A stretch of DNA of 64,000 bases from Burkholderiales bacterium (lineage in GTDB: Bacteria; Pseudomonadota; Gammaproteobacteria; Burkholderiales; Nitrosomonadaceae): NCBI GenBank assembly GCA_024235755.1, contig JACKLV010000006.1, positions 62,001-126,000 on the forward strand, written 5' to 3'. This document shows positions 44,421-54,886 of this stretch, piece by piece (position 1 is the first letter of the stretch; every line of letters begins with the position of its first letter). The translations under genes were made by a program, and so were the position numbers. The notes beneath the pieces are model-generated. The model was not told the DNA's origin. It saw nothing but the letters and a program-made list of their open reading frames with translations, and made no database searches.

Positions 44421-47264
44421 ATGAATAAACAGTTGCAGGACTCGACGCTGTTCGGCACAAACGCTTCTTTTGTTGAAGCGATGTACGAGGAATACCTGCA
44501 TAATCCCGTCTCAGTCGAGCCCGCCTGGCGCGAATACTTTGACAAAATTCAGCAGACGCCAGGTCTGTCCGTCAATCAACTGGTAAAAAGCACTGCTGTC
44601 AAACAGCAACAGCCACCGCCCGGGGAAGGAGGGACCGGCAAGCTTGACGGCATGATTGTTCTGCCGGAAGTCATGCAGACCGATACCAATGATCGCAAAC
44701 AGGTTGCTGTATTGCAGTTGATCAACATGTACCGTTACCTGGGATTAAGCCAGGCGGCGCTGGATCCTCTACAGTTCGAAGAGAAACCCCTGCGGATGGA
44801 GCTCGATCCGTCTAATTTCGGTTTTACCGATCAAGACATGGATACCGTGTTCAACACCGGTTCTCTGGCAGGCCCGGACCGCGCGCCATTAAGAGAAATT
44901 CTTCAGATTCTTAGAGAAACCTATTGCGGCTCCATCGGTGCGGAGTATATGTATATCTCTTCTGTGGAACAGAAGCGCTGGCTGCAAAGCAGGCTGGAAA
45001 CCAAGCGATCCAACCCGAACTACAGCCATGAATATAAAAAATTTATTCTGGAAAGGCTAAGCGCTGCCGAAGGACTGGAGCGATATCTGCATACCCGCTA
45101 CATCGGCCAGAAGCGATTCTCAGGCGAAGGCAATGAAAGCCTGATCCCGTTGCTTGACTGTCTGATTGCCTGCGCTGGAAAACTGCGCATTGATGAGATT
45201 GTCATCGGCATGGCGCATCGCGCCAGACTAAATGTACTGGTTAATACGCTTGGCAAAATGCCGGCGGATCTTTTTCGTGAATTTGAAGAAAAATATGTAG
45301 AGGATCTGCCGTCCGGCGACGTGAAATACCATCAGGGATTTTCTTCCGCAATTAACACGCCCGATGGCGTGGTGCGACTGGCGCTGGCGTTCAATCCGTC
45401 GCATCTGGAAATTGTCAATCCGGTAGTAGAAGGCTCGGTTCGCGCACGCCAGCACCGCTTCCATGACCGTCAGGGCGACAAAGTGTTGCCTGTTTTAATT
45501 CATGGCGATGCAGCGTTTGCCGGTCAAGGCGTTGTCATGGAAACACTGAATCTGTCTCAGACAAGCGGTTATGGTACAGGCGGCACGGTGCATGTGATTA
45601 TCAACAACCAGATCGGTTTTACCACGTCCGATCCGCGTGAAAGCCGTTCCACGCTTTATTGTACGGATGTCGCCAAGATGATTGAGGCCCCCGTTTTCCA
45701 CGTAAACGGCGACGATCCCGAAGCAGTGACCATGATTACCGAACTCGCCCTGGACTTCCGGATGAAATTTCACAAGGACGTGGTCATCGATATGGTCTGT
45801 TTCCGGCGACTCGGTCACAACGAGCAAGACGACCCGATGGTGACCCAACCCAAGATGTATCAGGTTATCAGCCAGCATCCCGGAACGCGTCAGCGTTACG
45901 CAGATAAACTGGAGACTGAAGGCGTGATCAAAAAGGGGGAAGCCGATGTAATGGTACAGGCCTACCGCGAAGCGATGGATGCAGGGATCAATCCAAACAA
46001 GAAAATCCGTTACAACTACAAATCCCCTTACTCGGTTAACTGGGCGGTATTCAAAAAACCGTTCAAGTGGAATCAACCCGTAAAAACCGGCATTCCACTG
46101 GATACGCTCAAACAACTAGCCACGCGTTTAACAGACATCCCGGAAAATTTCATTCTGCATAAGCGAGTTGAAAAGATTATTAACGACCGGCAGCTGATGG
46201 GAAATGGAAAACAACCGCTGGACTGGGGTATGGCGGAAAATCTGGCTTATGCAGCCCTCCTTTATGAAGGATTCCCTGTGCGGATCTCTGGACAAGATTC
46301 TGAACGCGGTACTTTTTTTCACCGGCACGCCGTGTTGCATAACCAGGACACCTCGCTCGAAGACAAAAATATTTATGTTCCGCTACGGCATATTACACCG
46401 GGACAACCAGATTTTACCGTGATTAATTCCATTTTATCGGAAGAGGCGGTTCTGGGATTTGAATACGGCTATGCCACAGCACAACCGCAGGAGCTTGTTA
46501 TCTGGGAAGCACAGTTCGGTGATTTCGTTAATGGCGCACAGGTTGTCATCGATCAATTCATCGCATCCGGTGAAGCTAAATGGGGGCGCCTGTGCGGTCT
46601 GGTGATGATGCTGCCGCACGGCTATGAAGGTCAGGGACCTGAACACTCTTCCGCTCGACTAGAAAGGTTTTTACAGCTTTGCGCAGACTATAACATTCAG
46701 GTATGCATTCCTTCCGCACCCGCACAAATGTTTCACCTGCTGCGGCGGCAGATGATCCGCCCTTTGCGCAAACCGCTGATTATCATGAGCCCGAAAAGCA
46801 TGCTGCGGCACAAGGAATCGGTGTCGAGTCTGGAAGAACTGGCCGATGGCAGATTTTATCCGGTGATACCCGAAACAGAAGCACTGGTCCCCAAACAGAT
46901 CAAACGTCTGATTGTCTGCAGCGGGAAAATTTATTATGAACTGAGAGCGTATCGGCAAGCACAAGAAATAACCAATATGGCCATCATACGATTGGAGCAA
47001 CTATATCCCTTCCCGCACGAAGAATTTAAACAAGAAATCAAGCGCTACAACAAGGCCAACGAAGTGATCTGGTGCCAGGAAGAACCCGGCAATCAGGGTG
47101 CATGGCACCGCATACAGCATTACCTGCTGCGAAATATGAAATCCTCGCAGACTCTGGGTTATGCGCTGCGGCCATCTTCCGCTTCACCGTCAGTCGGTTA
47201 TCTGGCAAAACATAAAATGCAACAGAATGAAGTGATTGAAGCAGCATTCCGGGAAAAAATCTAG
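44421..47264 (+). CDS. sucA: 2-oxoglutarate dehydrogenase E1
   Basis: This 947-residue thiamine diphosphate enzyme begins with the E2-binding segment (LFGTNASFVEAMYEEYLHNPVSVEP). The substrate and cofactor regions are GMAHRARLNVLVNTLGK, FNPSHLEIVNPVVEG, HGDAAFAGQGVVMET and GFTTSDPRESRSTLYCTD. The C-terminal transketolase-like half holds the HRHAVLHNQ and LPHGYEGQGPEHSSARLERFLQL motifs. It catalyses decarboxylation of 2-oxoglutarate and lipoyl succinylation in the TCA cycle. Confidence 0.97.
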   Translation: MNKQLQDSTLFGTNASFVEAMYEEYLHNPVSVEPAWREYFDKIQQTPGLSVNQLVKSTAVKQQQPPPGEGGTGKLDGMIVLPEVMQTDTNDRKQVAVLQLINMYRYLGLSQAALDPLQFEEKPLRMELDPSNFGFTDQDMDTVFNTGSLAGPDRAPLREILQILRETYCGSIGAEYMYISSVEQKRWLQSRLETKRSNPNYSHEYKKFILERLSAAEGLERYLHTRYIGQKRFSGEGNESLIPLLDCLIACAGKLRIDEIVIGMAHRARLNVLVNTLGKMPADLFREFEEKYVEDLPSGDVKYHQGFSSAINTPDGVVRLALAFNPSHLEIVNPVVEGSVRARQHRFHDRQGDKVLPVLIHGDAAFAGQGVVMETLNLSQTSGYGTGGTVHVIINNQIGFTTSDPRESRSTLYCTDVAKMIEAPVFHVNGDDPEAVTMITELALDFRMKFHKDVVIDMVCFRRLGHNEQDDPMVTQPKMYQVISQHPGTRQRYADKLETEGVIKKGEADVMVQAYREAMDAGINPNKKIRYNYKSPYSVNWAVFKKPFKWNQPVKTGIPLDTLKQLATRLTDIPENFILHKRVEKIINDRQLMGNGKQPLDWGMAENLAYAALLYEGFPVRISGQDSERGTFFHRHAVLHNQDTSLEDKNIYVPLRHITPGQPDFTVINSILSEEAVLGFEYGYATAQPQELVIWEAQFGDFVNGAQVVIDQFIASGEAKWGRLCGLVMMLPHGYEGQGPEHSSARLERFLQLCADYNIQVCIPSAPAQMFHLLRRQMIRPLRKPLIIMSPKSMLRHKESVSSLEELADGRFYPVIPETEALVPKQIKRLIVCSGKIYYELRAYRQAQEITNMAIIRLEQLYPFPHEEFKQEIKRYNKANEVIWCQEEPGNQGAWHRIQHYLLRNMKSSQTLGYALRPSSASPSVGYLAKHKMQQNEVIEAAFREKI

Positions 47265-47279
47265 CGTACGGAGAGCAAA

Positions 47280-48626
47280 ATGTTAATAGAAGTCAAGGTG
47301 CCCGCACTGTCGGAATCAGTGGCGGAAGCAACACTGATAGCATGGCACAAAAAACAGGGCGAACAAGTCGAACGTGATGAAAACCTGATCGACATAGAAA
47401 CGGACAAAGTCGTACTGGAACTGCCTGCACCCAAAGCTGGCGTTTTAAAAGAGATTATCAAAGGCGATGGTGAAACGGTTACCAGCGGTGAAGTCATCGC
47501 CATGATCGATACTGAAGCAGCCGAAGCTGAGTCCGATGCGCAGCCAGACACTGAAAAATCGCAAAAAGCCGCAAAGAACCAACCCAAAACTGATAAATCT
47601 GACGAGGATAAAGAAAAAGCCGAAGATCAAAAGCCCGAGCGAAAGGCCGACCCGACAATCCCCATGCTGATGCCGGCTGCACGAAAATTGGTCGAAGAAA
47701 ATCAGTTGAAAGCATCAGAAACGCATTCAATCAAGGGAACCGGACGGGGTGGACGCATCACCCGCGAAGACGTGCAAGCCTACATCGATCACAAATCCGA
47801 AGGCGATCAAGATGCATCAACTGGCGAAACACAGACTGACAAACATGCTGATGAAAGCACTGAAACCGATGAATCCCAACAAGCGCAACAGGCACAGCAA
47901 AGTAGCGCAACCGGTGGCGCCCGTGAGCGGATTGACCGGCGCGTAACCATGTCACGGCTGCGCATGCGTATAGCGGAACGGCTGGTGCAGTCACAATCAA
48001 CAGCAGCCATTCTGACGACGTTCAACGAAGTCAATATGCAGGCGGTCATTGATTTGCGCACACGTTACCGCACCGAATTTGAAAAAGAACATGGCGTCAA
48101 ACTCGGTTTTATGTCGTTTTTTGTCAAAGCAGTGGTGGCTGCGCTCAAAAAATACCCCATTGTCAACGCTTCGGTTGAAGGCAATGAAATCATCTACCAT
48201 GATTATTATGACGTCGGGATTGCCGTTGGCAGCCCGCGCGGCCTGGTCGTGCCGATCCTGCGCAATGCCGATCGCATGACATTTGCGCAGATCGAGACAC
48301 AAATCGCGGATTTTGCCAAACGCGCGCGTGACGGCAAATTAACCTTGGAAGAATTGACAGGCGGCACATTTTCAATCACCAATGGCGGGGTATTCGGTTC
48401 CATGTTGTCAACGCCGATTATCAATCCACCACAAAGCGCCATTCTGGGCATACATGCAACCAAAGATCGGGCCGTGGTCGAAAACGGCCAGATCGTGATC
48501 CGCCCGATGAACTATCTGGCATTATCGTATGATCATCGCATCATCGACGGGCGTGAGGCAGTGTTGGCGCTGGTCGCAATCAAGGAAGCACTCGAATATC
48601 CGATGAGCCCGCTACTGGAAACCTGA
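47280..48626 (+). CDS. sucB: 2-oxoglutarate dehydrogenase E2 (succinyltransferase)
   Basis: This 448-residue protein has one lipoyl domain (1-76, lipoyl lysine K43 in ETDKVVLEL), two charged flexible linkers rich in K, E, D and Q, a peripheral subunit-binding domain (about 123-165, MPAARKLVEE...GRGGRITREDV) and a catalytic core ending with SYDHRIIDGRE (His419, Asp423). It forms the core of the complex. It follows sucA by 15 bp. The E3 gene lpd does not follow; dnaE on the other strand ends 24 bp away. Confidence 0.97.
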   Translation: MLIEVKVPALSESVAEATLIAWHKKQGEQVERDENLIDIETDKVVLELPAPKAGVLKEIIKGDGETVTSGEVIAMIDTEAAEAESDAQPDTEKSQKAAKNQPKTDKSDEDKEKAEDQKPERKADPTIPMLMPAARKLVEENQLKASETHSIKGTGRGGRITREDVQAYIDHKSEGDQDASTGETQTDKHADESTETDESQQAQQAQQSSATGGARERIDRRVTMSRLRMRIAERLVQSQSTAAILTTFNEVNMQAVIDLRTRYRTEFEKEHGVKLGFMSFFVKAVVAALKKYPIVNASVEGNEIIYHDYYDVGIAVGSPRGLVVPILRNADRMTFAQIETQIADFAKRARDGKLTLEELTGGTFSITNGGVFGSMLSTPIINPPQSAILGIHATKDRAVVENGQIVIRPMNYLALSYDHRIIDGREAVLALVAIKEALEYPMSPLLET

Positions 48627-48650
48627 CAAGCCACACCCTAACCGTGGAAG

Positions 48651-51600
48651 TTAATACACGATTTCGACATTCTCGGGTTTTAAATGCCGGTTTAGCGTGT
48701 GCAGCAGCTGATCGTCCAGATTGACTCGCCAGCTCTCGCCCAGCACGATTTCACAGGCGGCTTTCTGATTGTGATACACCAGTGAAACCGGGCATAACGA
48801 TTGCATGCCAATGGGCTGTACCGGCTGATCCGTATGACCTTGACCGGAATAAGGCGTTAACAGGGTTTTCAAGGTGGCAATTGCGGGCAGCGTGTCAGGA
48901 TTGACGCGCAGCCGGATTTGCTTGGCAAAATGGGTACGAATACCACTCAGATCGTACAGTTTTTCTGCGGTTATGCGCAGTTCATCGCCGCCGTCGTGGT
49001 CGTTATACTGACCACGGATACCGATTCTGGCCTCTGCAATCAACAGTTGGTCTTCTTTCAGCCAGCTACGGTGTTCATTGAATAATTCATCAAACACAAC
49101 TAGTTCGATTGCTGCTTTTCCATCGTCAAGGCTAATCACAGCCATTCGTCCGCGCCGCGTCATTTGTACGCGCACGGCATGGATAATGCCCGCGATCAGT
49201 TGTGTCTCACGCTGTGGCACCAGACGGTCAAGTGACGTACGGATAAATGGCCGGATATCCCGTGCATAGGTATCAAACAAATGGCCGCTGAAATAAAAAC
49301 CGAGTCCTTGCTTTTCGTGTTGCAGCGTTTCCCGGTCCGTCCAGGGCGCGGCTGTTATCAAAGCCGGCCGCAGCGTCAGATCGTCGTGACCGTCAAACAG
49401 CGTTGTCTGGTTTGCGGTACGACTGGATTGTTCCGCACTCTCAAGCGCGACACCGACCGAAGCCAGCAGGCTGGCGCGATGACCGTTCAAACAATCAAAT
49501 GCCCCGACGCGAATGAGTGACTCAATCACGCGACGGTTGATGATACGCCTGTCCACACGGCGGCAAAAGTCAAACAAATCGATAAATGCGCCACCCTTCT
49601 GCCGGGTTGCAATAATGGTATTGATCGCCGACTCTCCCGTGCCTTTAACCGCACCAAGTCCGTAGCGGATCGCTTTGCTGTCAGTCGGCACGAAACGGTA
49701 CTCCGACTGGTTGATATCGGGTGGTAAAATCGCCAATCCGTTAGCCAGACTGTCCTGAATGAAAATATAAACCTTGTCGGTATCGTCCATATCAGCCGAC
49801 AAGCAGGCCGCCATGAATTCGGCTGGAAAATGCGCTTTTAAATACGCAGTCTGGTAGGCGATAAGCGCGTACGCGGCGGCATGCGATTTGTTGAAACCAT
49901 AACCGGCGAATTTTTCCATCAGGCGAAACAGTTCGCTGGCTTTTGCCTGATCGACGCCGTTCTTCACCGCACCGGCGACAAAAATATCCCGCTGCTGCGC
50001 CATTTCCTCGACTTTTTTCTTGCCCATCGCACGACGCAACAGATCGGCGCTGCCCAGGCTGTATCCACCGATTACCTGGGCAATCTGCATCACCTGTTCC
50101 TGATAAATCATAATACCGTAGGTCGGGCTCAGAATCGGTTCCAGGCGCGGATCGAGGTACTCAATCGACTGCACGCCATGCTTGCGCTCAATAAAGTCGG
50201 GGATCAAATCCATCGGACCGGGACGATAAAGCGCAACCAGGGCGACAATATCTTCGAAGCGGTCGGGTTTTGCCCTTTGCAGCAGGTCTTTCATACCCCG
50301 CGACTCAAATTGGAAAATGCCGACAGCATTGCCCTGGCGCAGCAGCGCATAAGTCGCAGCGTCATCCAGCGCCAACCCTGTCAATGAGAACGATTCGCTG
50401 CGGGCCTGATTGATGTAGCTGACAGCTCGGTCCAGCGTGGTCAGGGTACGCAAACCAAGAAAATCGAACTTGACCAGACCGATTTTCTCGACATCGTCCT
50501 TATCAAACTGACTGACCACGGACTCGGCCGATTCGGTACAGTAAACGGGACAAAAATCGGTGATTTTACCCGGTGCGATCAACACGCCACCGGCGTGCAT
50601 ACCGCTATTACGCGTCAATCCTTCCAGGCGATCGGCCAGTTCCAGCAGATAACGGACGTCCTCCTCTTCGGCGGCGCGCTGATTGAGCTGCGGCTCGAGT
50701 TCACGCGCTTTTTTCAGCGTCATACCGATTTCAAACGGCACCAATTTTGCCAGTTGATCGACAAAGTTATACGGCAGATCAAGCACGCGGCCGATATCGC
50801 GAATCACAGCCTTCGCCGCCATAGTGCCAAAAGTGATAATCTGCGAAACGCTTTGAGTCCCATAGCGCTGTTTGACATAGTCAATTACTTTCTCGCGCCT
50901 GTCCTGGCAGAAGTCGATATCGAAATCCGGCATGGAAACGCGCTCTGGATTCAGAAAACGTTCAAACAGCAGATCGTAGCGCAGCGGATCGAGATCGGTG
51001 ATACCGAGCGAATAAGCAACCAGCGAACCGGCCCCGGAACCGCGCCCCGGTCCCACCGGGACGTTATTGCGCTTGGCCCAGTTGATAAAGTCGGCCACGA
51101 TCAGAAAGTAACCCGAGAAACCCATCGAGATAATGGTTTCCACCTCAAAATCCAAGCGCGCCTGGTATTTGGGCAGCTGTTTATTGCGCTCGGCGTCATC
51201 CGGAAACAGGGCCAACATGCGCATTTCGAGTCCGGCCGCGACCTCACTACGTAAATAATCTTCCAAACTTTCATTGTTAGGCGTGGGATACAGCGGCAGC
51301 TTGTTAACACCCAATTCCAGCTCCAGATTGCAGCGCCGGGCGATTTCGACGCTGTTTTTCAGCGCAGATGGAATATCGGCGAACAATGTGATCATTTCCT
51401 TCCGGGTTTTGAAATACTGCTGCCGGGTAAATTTCTTCGGCCGCCGCCGGTCCGCAAGAATATAACCCTCGGCGATACAGACCCGCGCTTCATGCGCATC
51501 GAAATCGTCAGGCCCCAGAAACTGCACCGACTGGGTAGCAACAACGGGCAGACTTAACTTGTCTGCTATTACCAGCGATTGTTGCAACAGGTATTCTTCC

Positions 51601-52151
51601 TGGTCGTGCCCGTCGCGCTGGATTTCGATATAAAAACGGTCCGGAAAAAGCGCGGCCCATTCACTGGCCTGCGCTTCGGCCTGTAGCAGATCGTTAAGTA
51701 GAACAGACTGACCGATCACGCCGAAACGCCCGCCAGACAGCGCAATCAACCCATCCGTGCCGCTCGGCTCGTTACGCAACCATGACAGGCGGATCTCGGC
51801 TCTGCCCTGCAGCTGGTTTTCAAGATAGGCGCGTGTCAATAACCGTGAAAGCAACAAAAAGCCGAAATACGACTGGCATAGCAGTATCACGCGCGCAGGT
51901 TTTTTACGGTCTGTTTCGTTGGTAATCCAGACATCGCAACCGATAACGGGTTTGATTCCGTTCTTGCGGGCGTTTTGATAAAATTTCACTGCGCCGAACA
52001 CGTTGGCCAGATCGGTTAGCGCCAGGGCGGGCATGCGATCGTCAACGGCTTTCGCGATAGCGCCATTGATCCGGATAGTGCTATCCAAAATGGAAAATTC
52101 GCTGTGCAGTCGTAAATGGATAAAATCCGGTTCGGCTGATTCTTGAGTCAT
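48651..52151 (-). CDS. dnaE: DNA polymerase III alpha subunit
   Basis: This 1166-residue protein has an N-terminal PHP domain (HLRLHSEFSILDSTIRI), the polymerase palm with GPGRGSGAGSLVAY near 367 and catalytic aspartates in MPDFDID (D409, D411), the fingers, a helix-hairpin-helix region and a C-terminal OB-fold (RRGRMAVISLDDG). Length is normal for DnaE1, the replicative enzyme. The PHP domain lacks some metal ligands, as usual when DnaQ does the proofreading. It is divergent from trhP with a 90-bp gap. Confidence 0.97.
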   Translation of the reverse strand: MTQESAEPDFIHLRLHSEFSILDSTIRINGAIAKAVDDRMPALALTDLANVFGAVKFYQNARKNGIKPVIGCDVWITNETDRKKPARVILLCQSYFGFLLLSRLLTRAYLENQLQGRAEIRLSWLRNEPSGTDGLIALSGGRFGVIGQSVLLNDLLQAEAQASEWAALFPDRFYIEIQRDGHDQEEYLLQQSLVIADKLSLPVVATQSVQFLGPDDFDAHEARVCIAEGYILADRRRPKKFTRQQYFKTRKEMITLFADIPSALKNSVEIARRCNLELELGVNKLPLYPTPNNESLEDYLRSEVAAGLEMRMLALFPDDAERNKQLPKYQARLDFEVETIISMGFSGYFLIVADFINWAKRNNVPVGPGRGSGAGSLVAYSLGITDLDPLRYDLLFERFLNPERVSMPDFDIDFCQDRREKVIDYVKQRYGTQSVSQIITFGTMAAKAVIRDIGRVLDLPYNFVDQLAKLVPFEIGMTLKKARELEPQLNQRAAEEEDVRYLLELADRLEGLTRNSGMHAGGVLIAPGKITDFCPVYCTESAESVVSQFDKDDVEKIGLVKFDFLGLRTLTTLDRAVSYINQARSESFSLTGLALDDAATYALLRQGNAVGIFQFESRGMKDLLQRAKPDRFEDIVALVALYRPGPMDLIPDFIERKHGVQSIEYLDPRLEPILSPTYGIMIYQEQVMQIAQVIGGYSLGSADLLRRAMGKKKVEEMAQQRDIFVAGAVKNGVDQAKASELFRLMEKFAGYGFNKSHAAAYALIAYQTAYLKAHFPAEFMAACLSADMDDTDKVYIFIQDSLANGLAILPPDINQSEYRFVPTDSKAIRYGLGAVKGTGESAINTIIATRQKGGAFIDLFDFCRRVDRRIINRRVIESLIRVGAFDCLNGHRASLLASVGVALESAEQSSRTANQTTLFDGHDDLTLRPALITAAPWTDRETLQHEKQGLGFYFSGHLFDTYARDIRPFIRTSLDRLVPQRETQLIAGIIHAVRVQMTRRGRMAVISLDDGKAAIELVVFDELFNEHRSWLKEDQLLIAEARIGIRGQYNDHDGGDELRITAEKLYDLSGIRTHFAKQIRLRVNPDTLPAIATLKTLLTPYSGQGHTDQPVQPIGMQSLCPVSLVYHNQKAACEIVLGESWRVNLDDQLLHTLNRHLKPENVEIVY

Positions 52152-52241
52152 AAATGTTACAATTGAACGCTTGATCGATTGCAGTGTTCAAAACAGAATT
52201 TTAATCATGCTTTATTTCGTTACCGGATATAATTTTACATC

Positions 52242-53606
52242 ATGTTGATGACCCCCGAACTGTTACTTCCCGCCGGATCGCTTGAGAAAATGCGCACGGC
52301 TTATGCCTATGGCGCCGATGCGGTTTATGCGGGACAACCGCGTTATTCCCTGCGTGCGCGCAACAATGAATTTGCGCTGGAGCAGCTGAAAACCGGCATA
52401 ACCGAAGCGCATGCGCTGGGCAAAAAATTTTTCGTTGCAAGCAATATCATGCCGCATAACGCTAAAGTGAAAACCTACTTGGCCGACATGGAGCCTGTCA
52501 TCGCATTGCAGCCCGACGCGCTGATCATGGCTGACCCCGGTCTTATCATGATGGTGCGCGAGAAATGGCCTGACATGCCTGTGCATCTGTCGGTTCAGGC
52601 CAATACCGTCAATTACATGGGCGTCAAGTTCTGGCAAAAAATCGGTCTCACGCGCGTGATCCTGTCGCGCGAACTGTCGCTGGATGAAATCGCGCAGATA
52701 CGCGACCTGTGCCCGGACATGGAACTTGAAGTATTCGTACACGGCGCGCTGTGCATTGCGTATTCCGGACGCTGCCTGTTATCCGGCTATTTCAATCACC
52801 GCGATCCGAACCAGGGTACCTGCACCAATTCATGCCGCTGGGACTATAAAGTCAGCGCAGGTGAAACTGGCGACAATGGCGATATCCAATCAGCCGGCAC
52901 AATCGATTTCGATTTTAACGCAGCGATGCACGAGGCCGACAACCAGCCGGGCCAACAGCCCGATTTCAAACGGCACCCGGCCGCCGACCAAGTCTATCTG
53001 ATCGAGGAAAAGGAACGTCCCGGCCAACTCATGCCGATCCTGGAAGACGAACACGGCACCTATATCATGAATTCCAAAGACCTGCGCGCGGTGGAGCATA
53101 TTGAGCGGCTGACCAAAATAGGCGTCGATTCATTCAAGGTCGAGGGCCGAACCAAATCGCTCTACTATGTCGCCAGAACCGCGCAAGTCTACCGCAAAGC
53201 CATCGACGACGCCGCCGCCGGAAAAGCGTTCGATCCATCGCTGCTGGGCGAACTCGAGGGACTGGCCAACCGCGGCTATACCAGCGGTTTTTATCAGCGC
53301 CATCAGACACATGAAACGCAAAACTACCTGCGCGGCCACTCCGAATCAAGCCGCAGCCAGTACGTCGGCGACATCACCGGATTCGACGAAGCCAGCGGCA
53401 TGGCGGAAATTCAGGTCAAAAACCGCTTTCAGGTCGGCGACCGCCTTGAGATCATACACCCGTCCGGCAACCAGGTTGTCGAACTGACCCAGATGCAGGA
53501 CAGCAAAGGCAAGCCGGTATTCGCCGCGCCCGGCAGCGGCCACCGCGTGCGCATACCGATGACCCACAATCTCAACAATGCGTTTGTGGCGCGGTTTTTA
53601 TCGTGA
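52242..53606 (+). CDS. trhP: U32 family tRNA hydroxylation protein TrhP (YegQ)
   Basis: This 454-residue protein starts TPELLLPAGSLEKMRTAYAYGADAVYAG and carries the U32 signature ELEVFVHGALCIAYSGRC followed by GTCTNSCRWDY, whose cysteines bind an iron-sulfur cluster. The family member in E. coli acts in prephenate-dependent hydroxylation of uridine 34 in tRNA; older annotations call it a peptidase. The C-terminal domain (DITGFDEASGMAEIQVKNRF) is a small beta-barrel. ATGs at 52242 and 52248 are both possible starts. Confidence 0.93.
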   Translation: MLMTPELLLPAGSLEKMRTAYAYGADAVYAGQPRYSLRARNNEFALEQLKTGITEAHALGKKFFVASNIMPHNAKVKTYLADMEPVIALQPDALIMADPGLIMMVREKWPDMPVHLSVQANTVNYMGVKFWQKIGLTRVILSRELSLDEIAQIRDLCPDMELEVFVHGALCIAYSGRCLLSGYFNHRDPNQGTCTNSCRWDYKVSAGETGDNGDIQSAGTIDFDFNAAMHEADNQPGQQPDFKRHPAADQVYLIEEKERPGQLMPILEDEHGTYIMNSKDLRAVEHIERLTKIGVDSFKVEGRTKSLYYVARTAQVYRKAIDDAAAGKAFDPSLLGELEGLANRGYTSGFYQRHQTHETQNYLRGHSESSRSQYVGDITGFDEASGMAEIQVKNRFQVGDRLEIIHPSGNQVVELTQMQDSKGKPVFAAPGSGHRVRIPMTHNLNNAFVARFLS

Positions 53607-53614
53607 CCAGCTCG

Positions 53615-54616
53615 TTATCGGCACTGGTGATAAAAAAAACTGATAATCCTTCTCGGTAGCCATTCGAAATTACCGGGAAAAGGCGACTGGATAAACCCGG
53701 CATGTCCGCCTTCTTCCGGAAACACCCGCGTCACCGCCGCCGAAACCTCACCGGCGCCAGGCAATACCGAAGCGGGCATGAACGGATCGTTGTGCGCGTT
53801 GATCAGCAAGGTCGGTACCTGAATACGCGGCAGCCACTGTTTGCTGCTCGATTGCTGCCAGTAATCGTCGGTATCCTTAAATCCGTGCAATGGCGCGGTG
53901 ACAATATTGTCAAAGTCGTAAATCGATTTGCATTTCGATAACGTTTTGCCGTCAAACAGACCCGGGAATTTTTCCAGTTTTTCAAACGATTTATACTTCA
54001 ACGTACTCAAAAAGTGGTGCGTATAGACCTGATTGAATCCCGAATCGAGCGCCGCGCCTGCCGCAGCCAGATCGAGCGGCACCGATACCGCGGCAACGCC
54101 GTTGAGCCAATTCCCCGCATCCCTTCCCTGCTCGCCCAGCCACTTCAGCAGCGCATTGCCGCCCAATGACACGCCGATGGCGTACACCGGCTGAAGTTCA
54201 GTGTTGAATTGTCTGTGCTCGCGGATAATACGTTTGACCATCCAGTCAATCTCCGCCGAATCGCCCGCGTGATACGCGCGCGGCAGACGGTTGGGCGAAC
54301 CGGAACAGCCGCGGAAATGAATCACCACGCTATGCCAGCCGTACTGCTGCAGGATATTTTTAATACTGATGATGTAATGACTGTTCGAGCCGCCCTCAAG
54401 ACCATGAAAAATAATCACCAGCGGCGCATTTGTATTCCCGTCGAGCCAGTCGACATCGACAAAATCGCCGTCATCCAGCTCCCAGCGCACGCGCCGGTAG
54501 ACAAACAACGGTTTCTGGCGCATCAGGAACGGATAAATCGTCTGCGCATTACCGCCCGGCAACCACTTCGGCGCGACGTACGGTTCCGCATACAACGGGA
54601 TTGAATCGGTTTTCAT
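53615..54616 (-). CDS. YheT-like alpha/beta hydrolase
   Basis: This 333-residue hydrolase of the UPF0017/YheT family starts YAEPYVAPKWLPGGNAQTIYPFL, a family hallmark. It has FHGLEGGSNSHY (oxyanion region), the nucleophile elbow GVSLGGNALLKWLGE (Ser near 150) and a closing EEGGHAGFI with the catalytic His. Substrates are unknown; short-chain ester hydrolysis is likely. It is convergent with trhP, with only 8 bp between the genes. Confidence 0.88.
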   Translation of the reverse strand: MKTDSIPLYAEPYVAPKWLPGGNAQTIYPFLMRQKPLFVYRRVRWELDDGDFVDVDWLDGNTNAPLVIIFHGLEGGSNSHYIISIKNILQQYGWHSVVIHFRGCSGSPNRLPRAYHAGDSAEIDWMVKRIIREHRQFNTELQPVYAIGVSLGGNALLKWLGEQGRDAGNWLNGVAAVSVPLDLAAAGAALDSGFNQVYTHHFLSTLKYKSFEKLEKFPGLFDGKTLSKCKSIYDFDNIVTAPLHGFKDTDDYWQQSSSKQWLPRIQVPTLLINAHNDPFMPASVLPGAGEVSAAVTRVFPEEGGHAGFIQSPFPGNFEWLPRRIISFFYHQCR

Positions 54617-54871
54617 CTGAAGTTTTTATCGTTGAAACTGCGGGGAGTTTAGCATATTGGAAGAAAAGTGATCCGGCGATACCGGTCTGCAATTTTTTGG
54701 TAAGCTTCAAAACCGTTCCCGAGCCTGATCCAGCAGTTCAGGCGGTTTATTCATTCGCAATTTTTTAGGTTTGTATAAAATAACTGAATATTATATCCTG
54801 TTGATTAAATGTGGTATTAATATGCTTATTTAGAAAAACGTGTTACGAAATGAATAGTTTGTCTAATTTTA
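54617..54871. other. AT-rich boundary region before the cassette group
   Basis: This stretch upstream of yheT and left of the first integron core site is AT-rich and shows no gene. It must hold the yheT promoter. It could contain remains of an attI or an older attC, since GTCTAAT occurs just before the core site, but no paired arms are visible. Confidence 0.4.
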
Positions 54872-54878
54872 GTTGGGC
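54872..54878 (+). other. Integron core site (GTTRRRY), left edge of cassette 1
   Basis: GTTGGGC matches the integron recombination core GTTRRRY and lies eight bases before the ATG of the first cassette gene, the usual spacing. The motif alone is weak; support comes from the attC-like site and second cassette that follow in register. Confidence 0.5.
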
Positions 54879-54886
54879 CTCATCAC

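Noticed and set aside
45495..46115. Antisense open frame (206 codons) inside sucA
   Set aside because: It is a shadow of the E1 gene with no ribosome site or recognisable motif.
50595..51254. Plus-strand open frame (219 codons) inside dnaE
   Set aside because: It is a shadow of a well conserved replicative polymerase.
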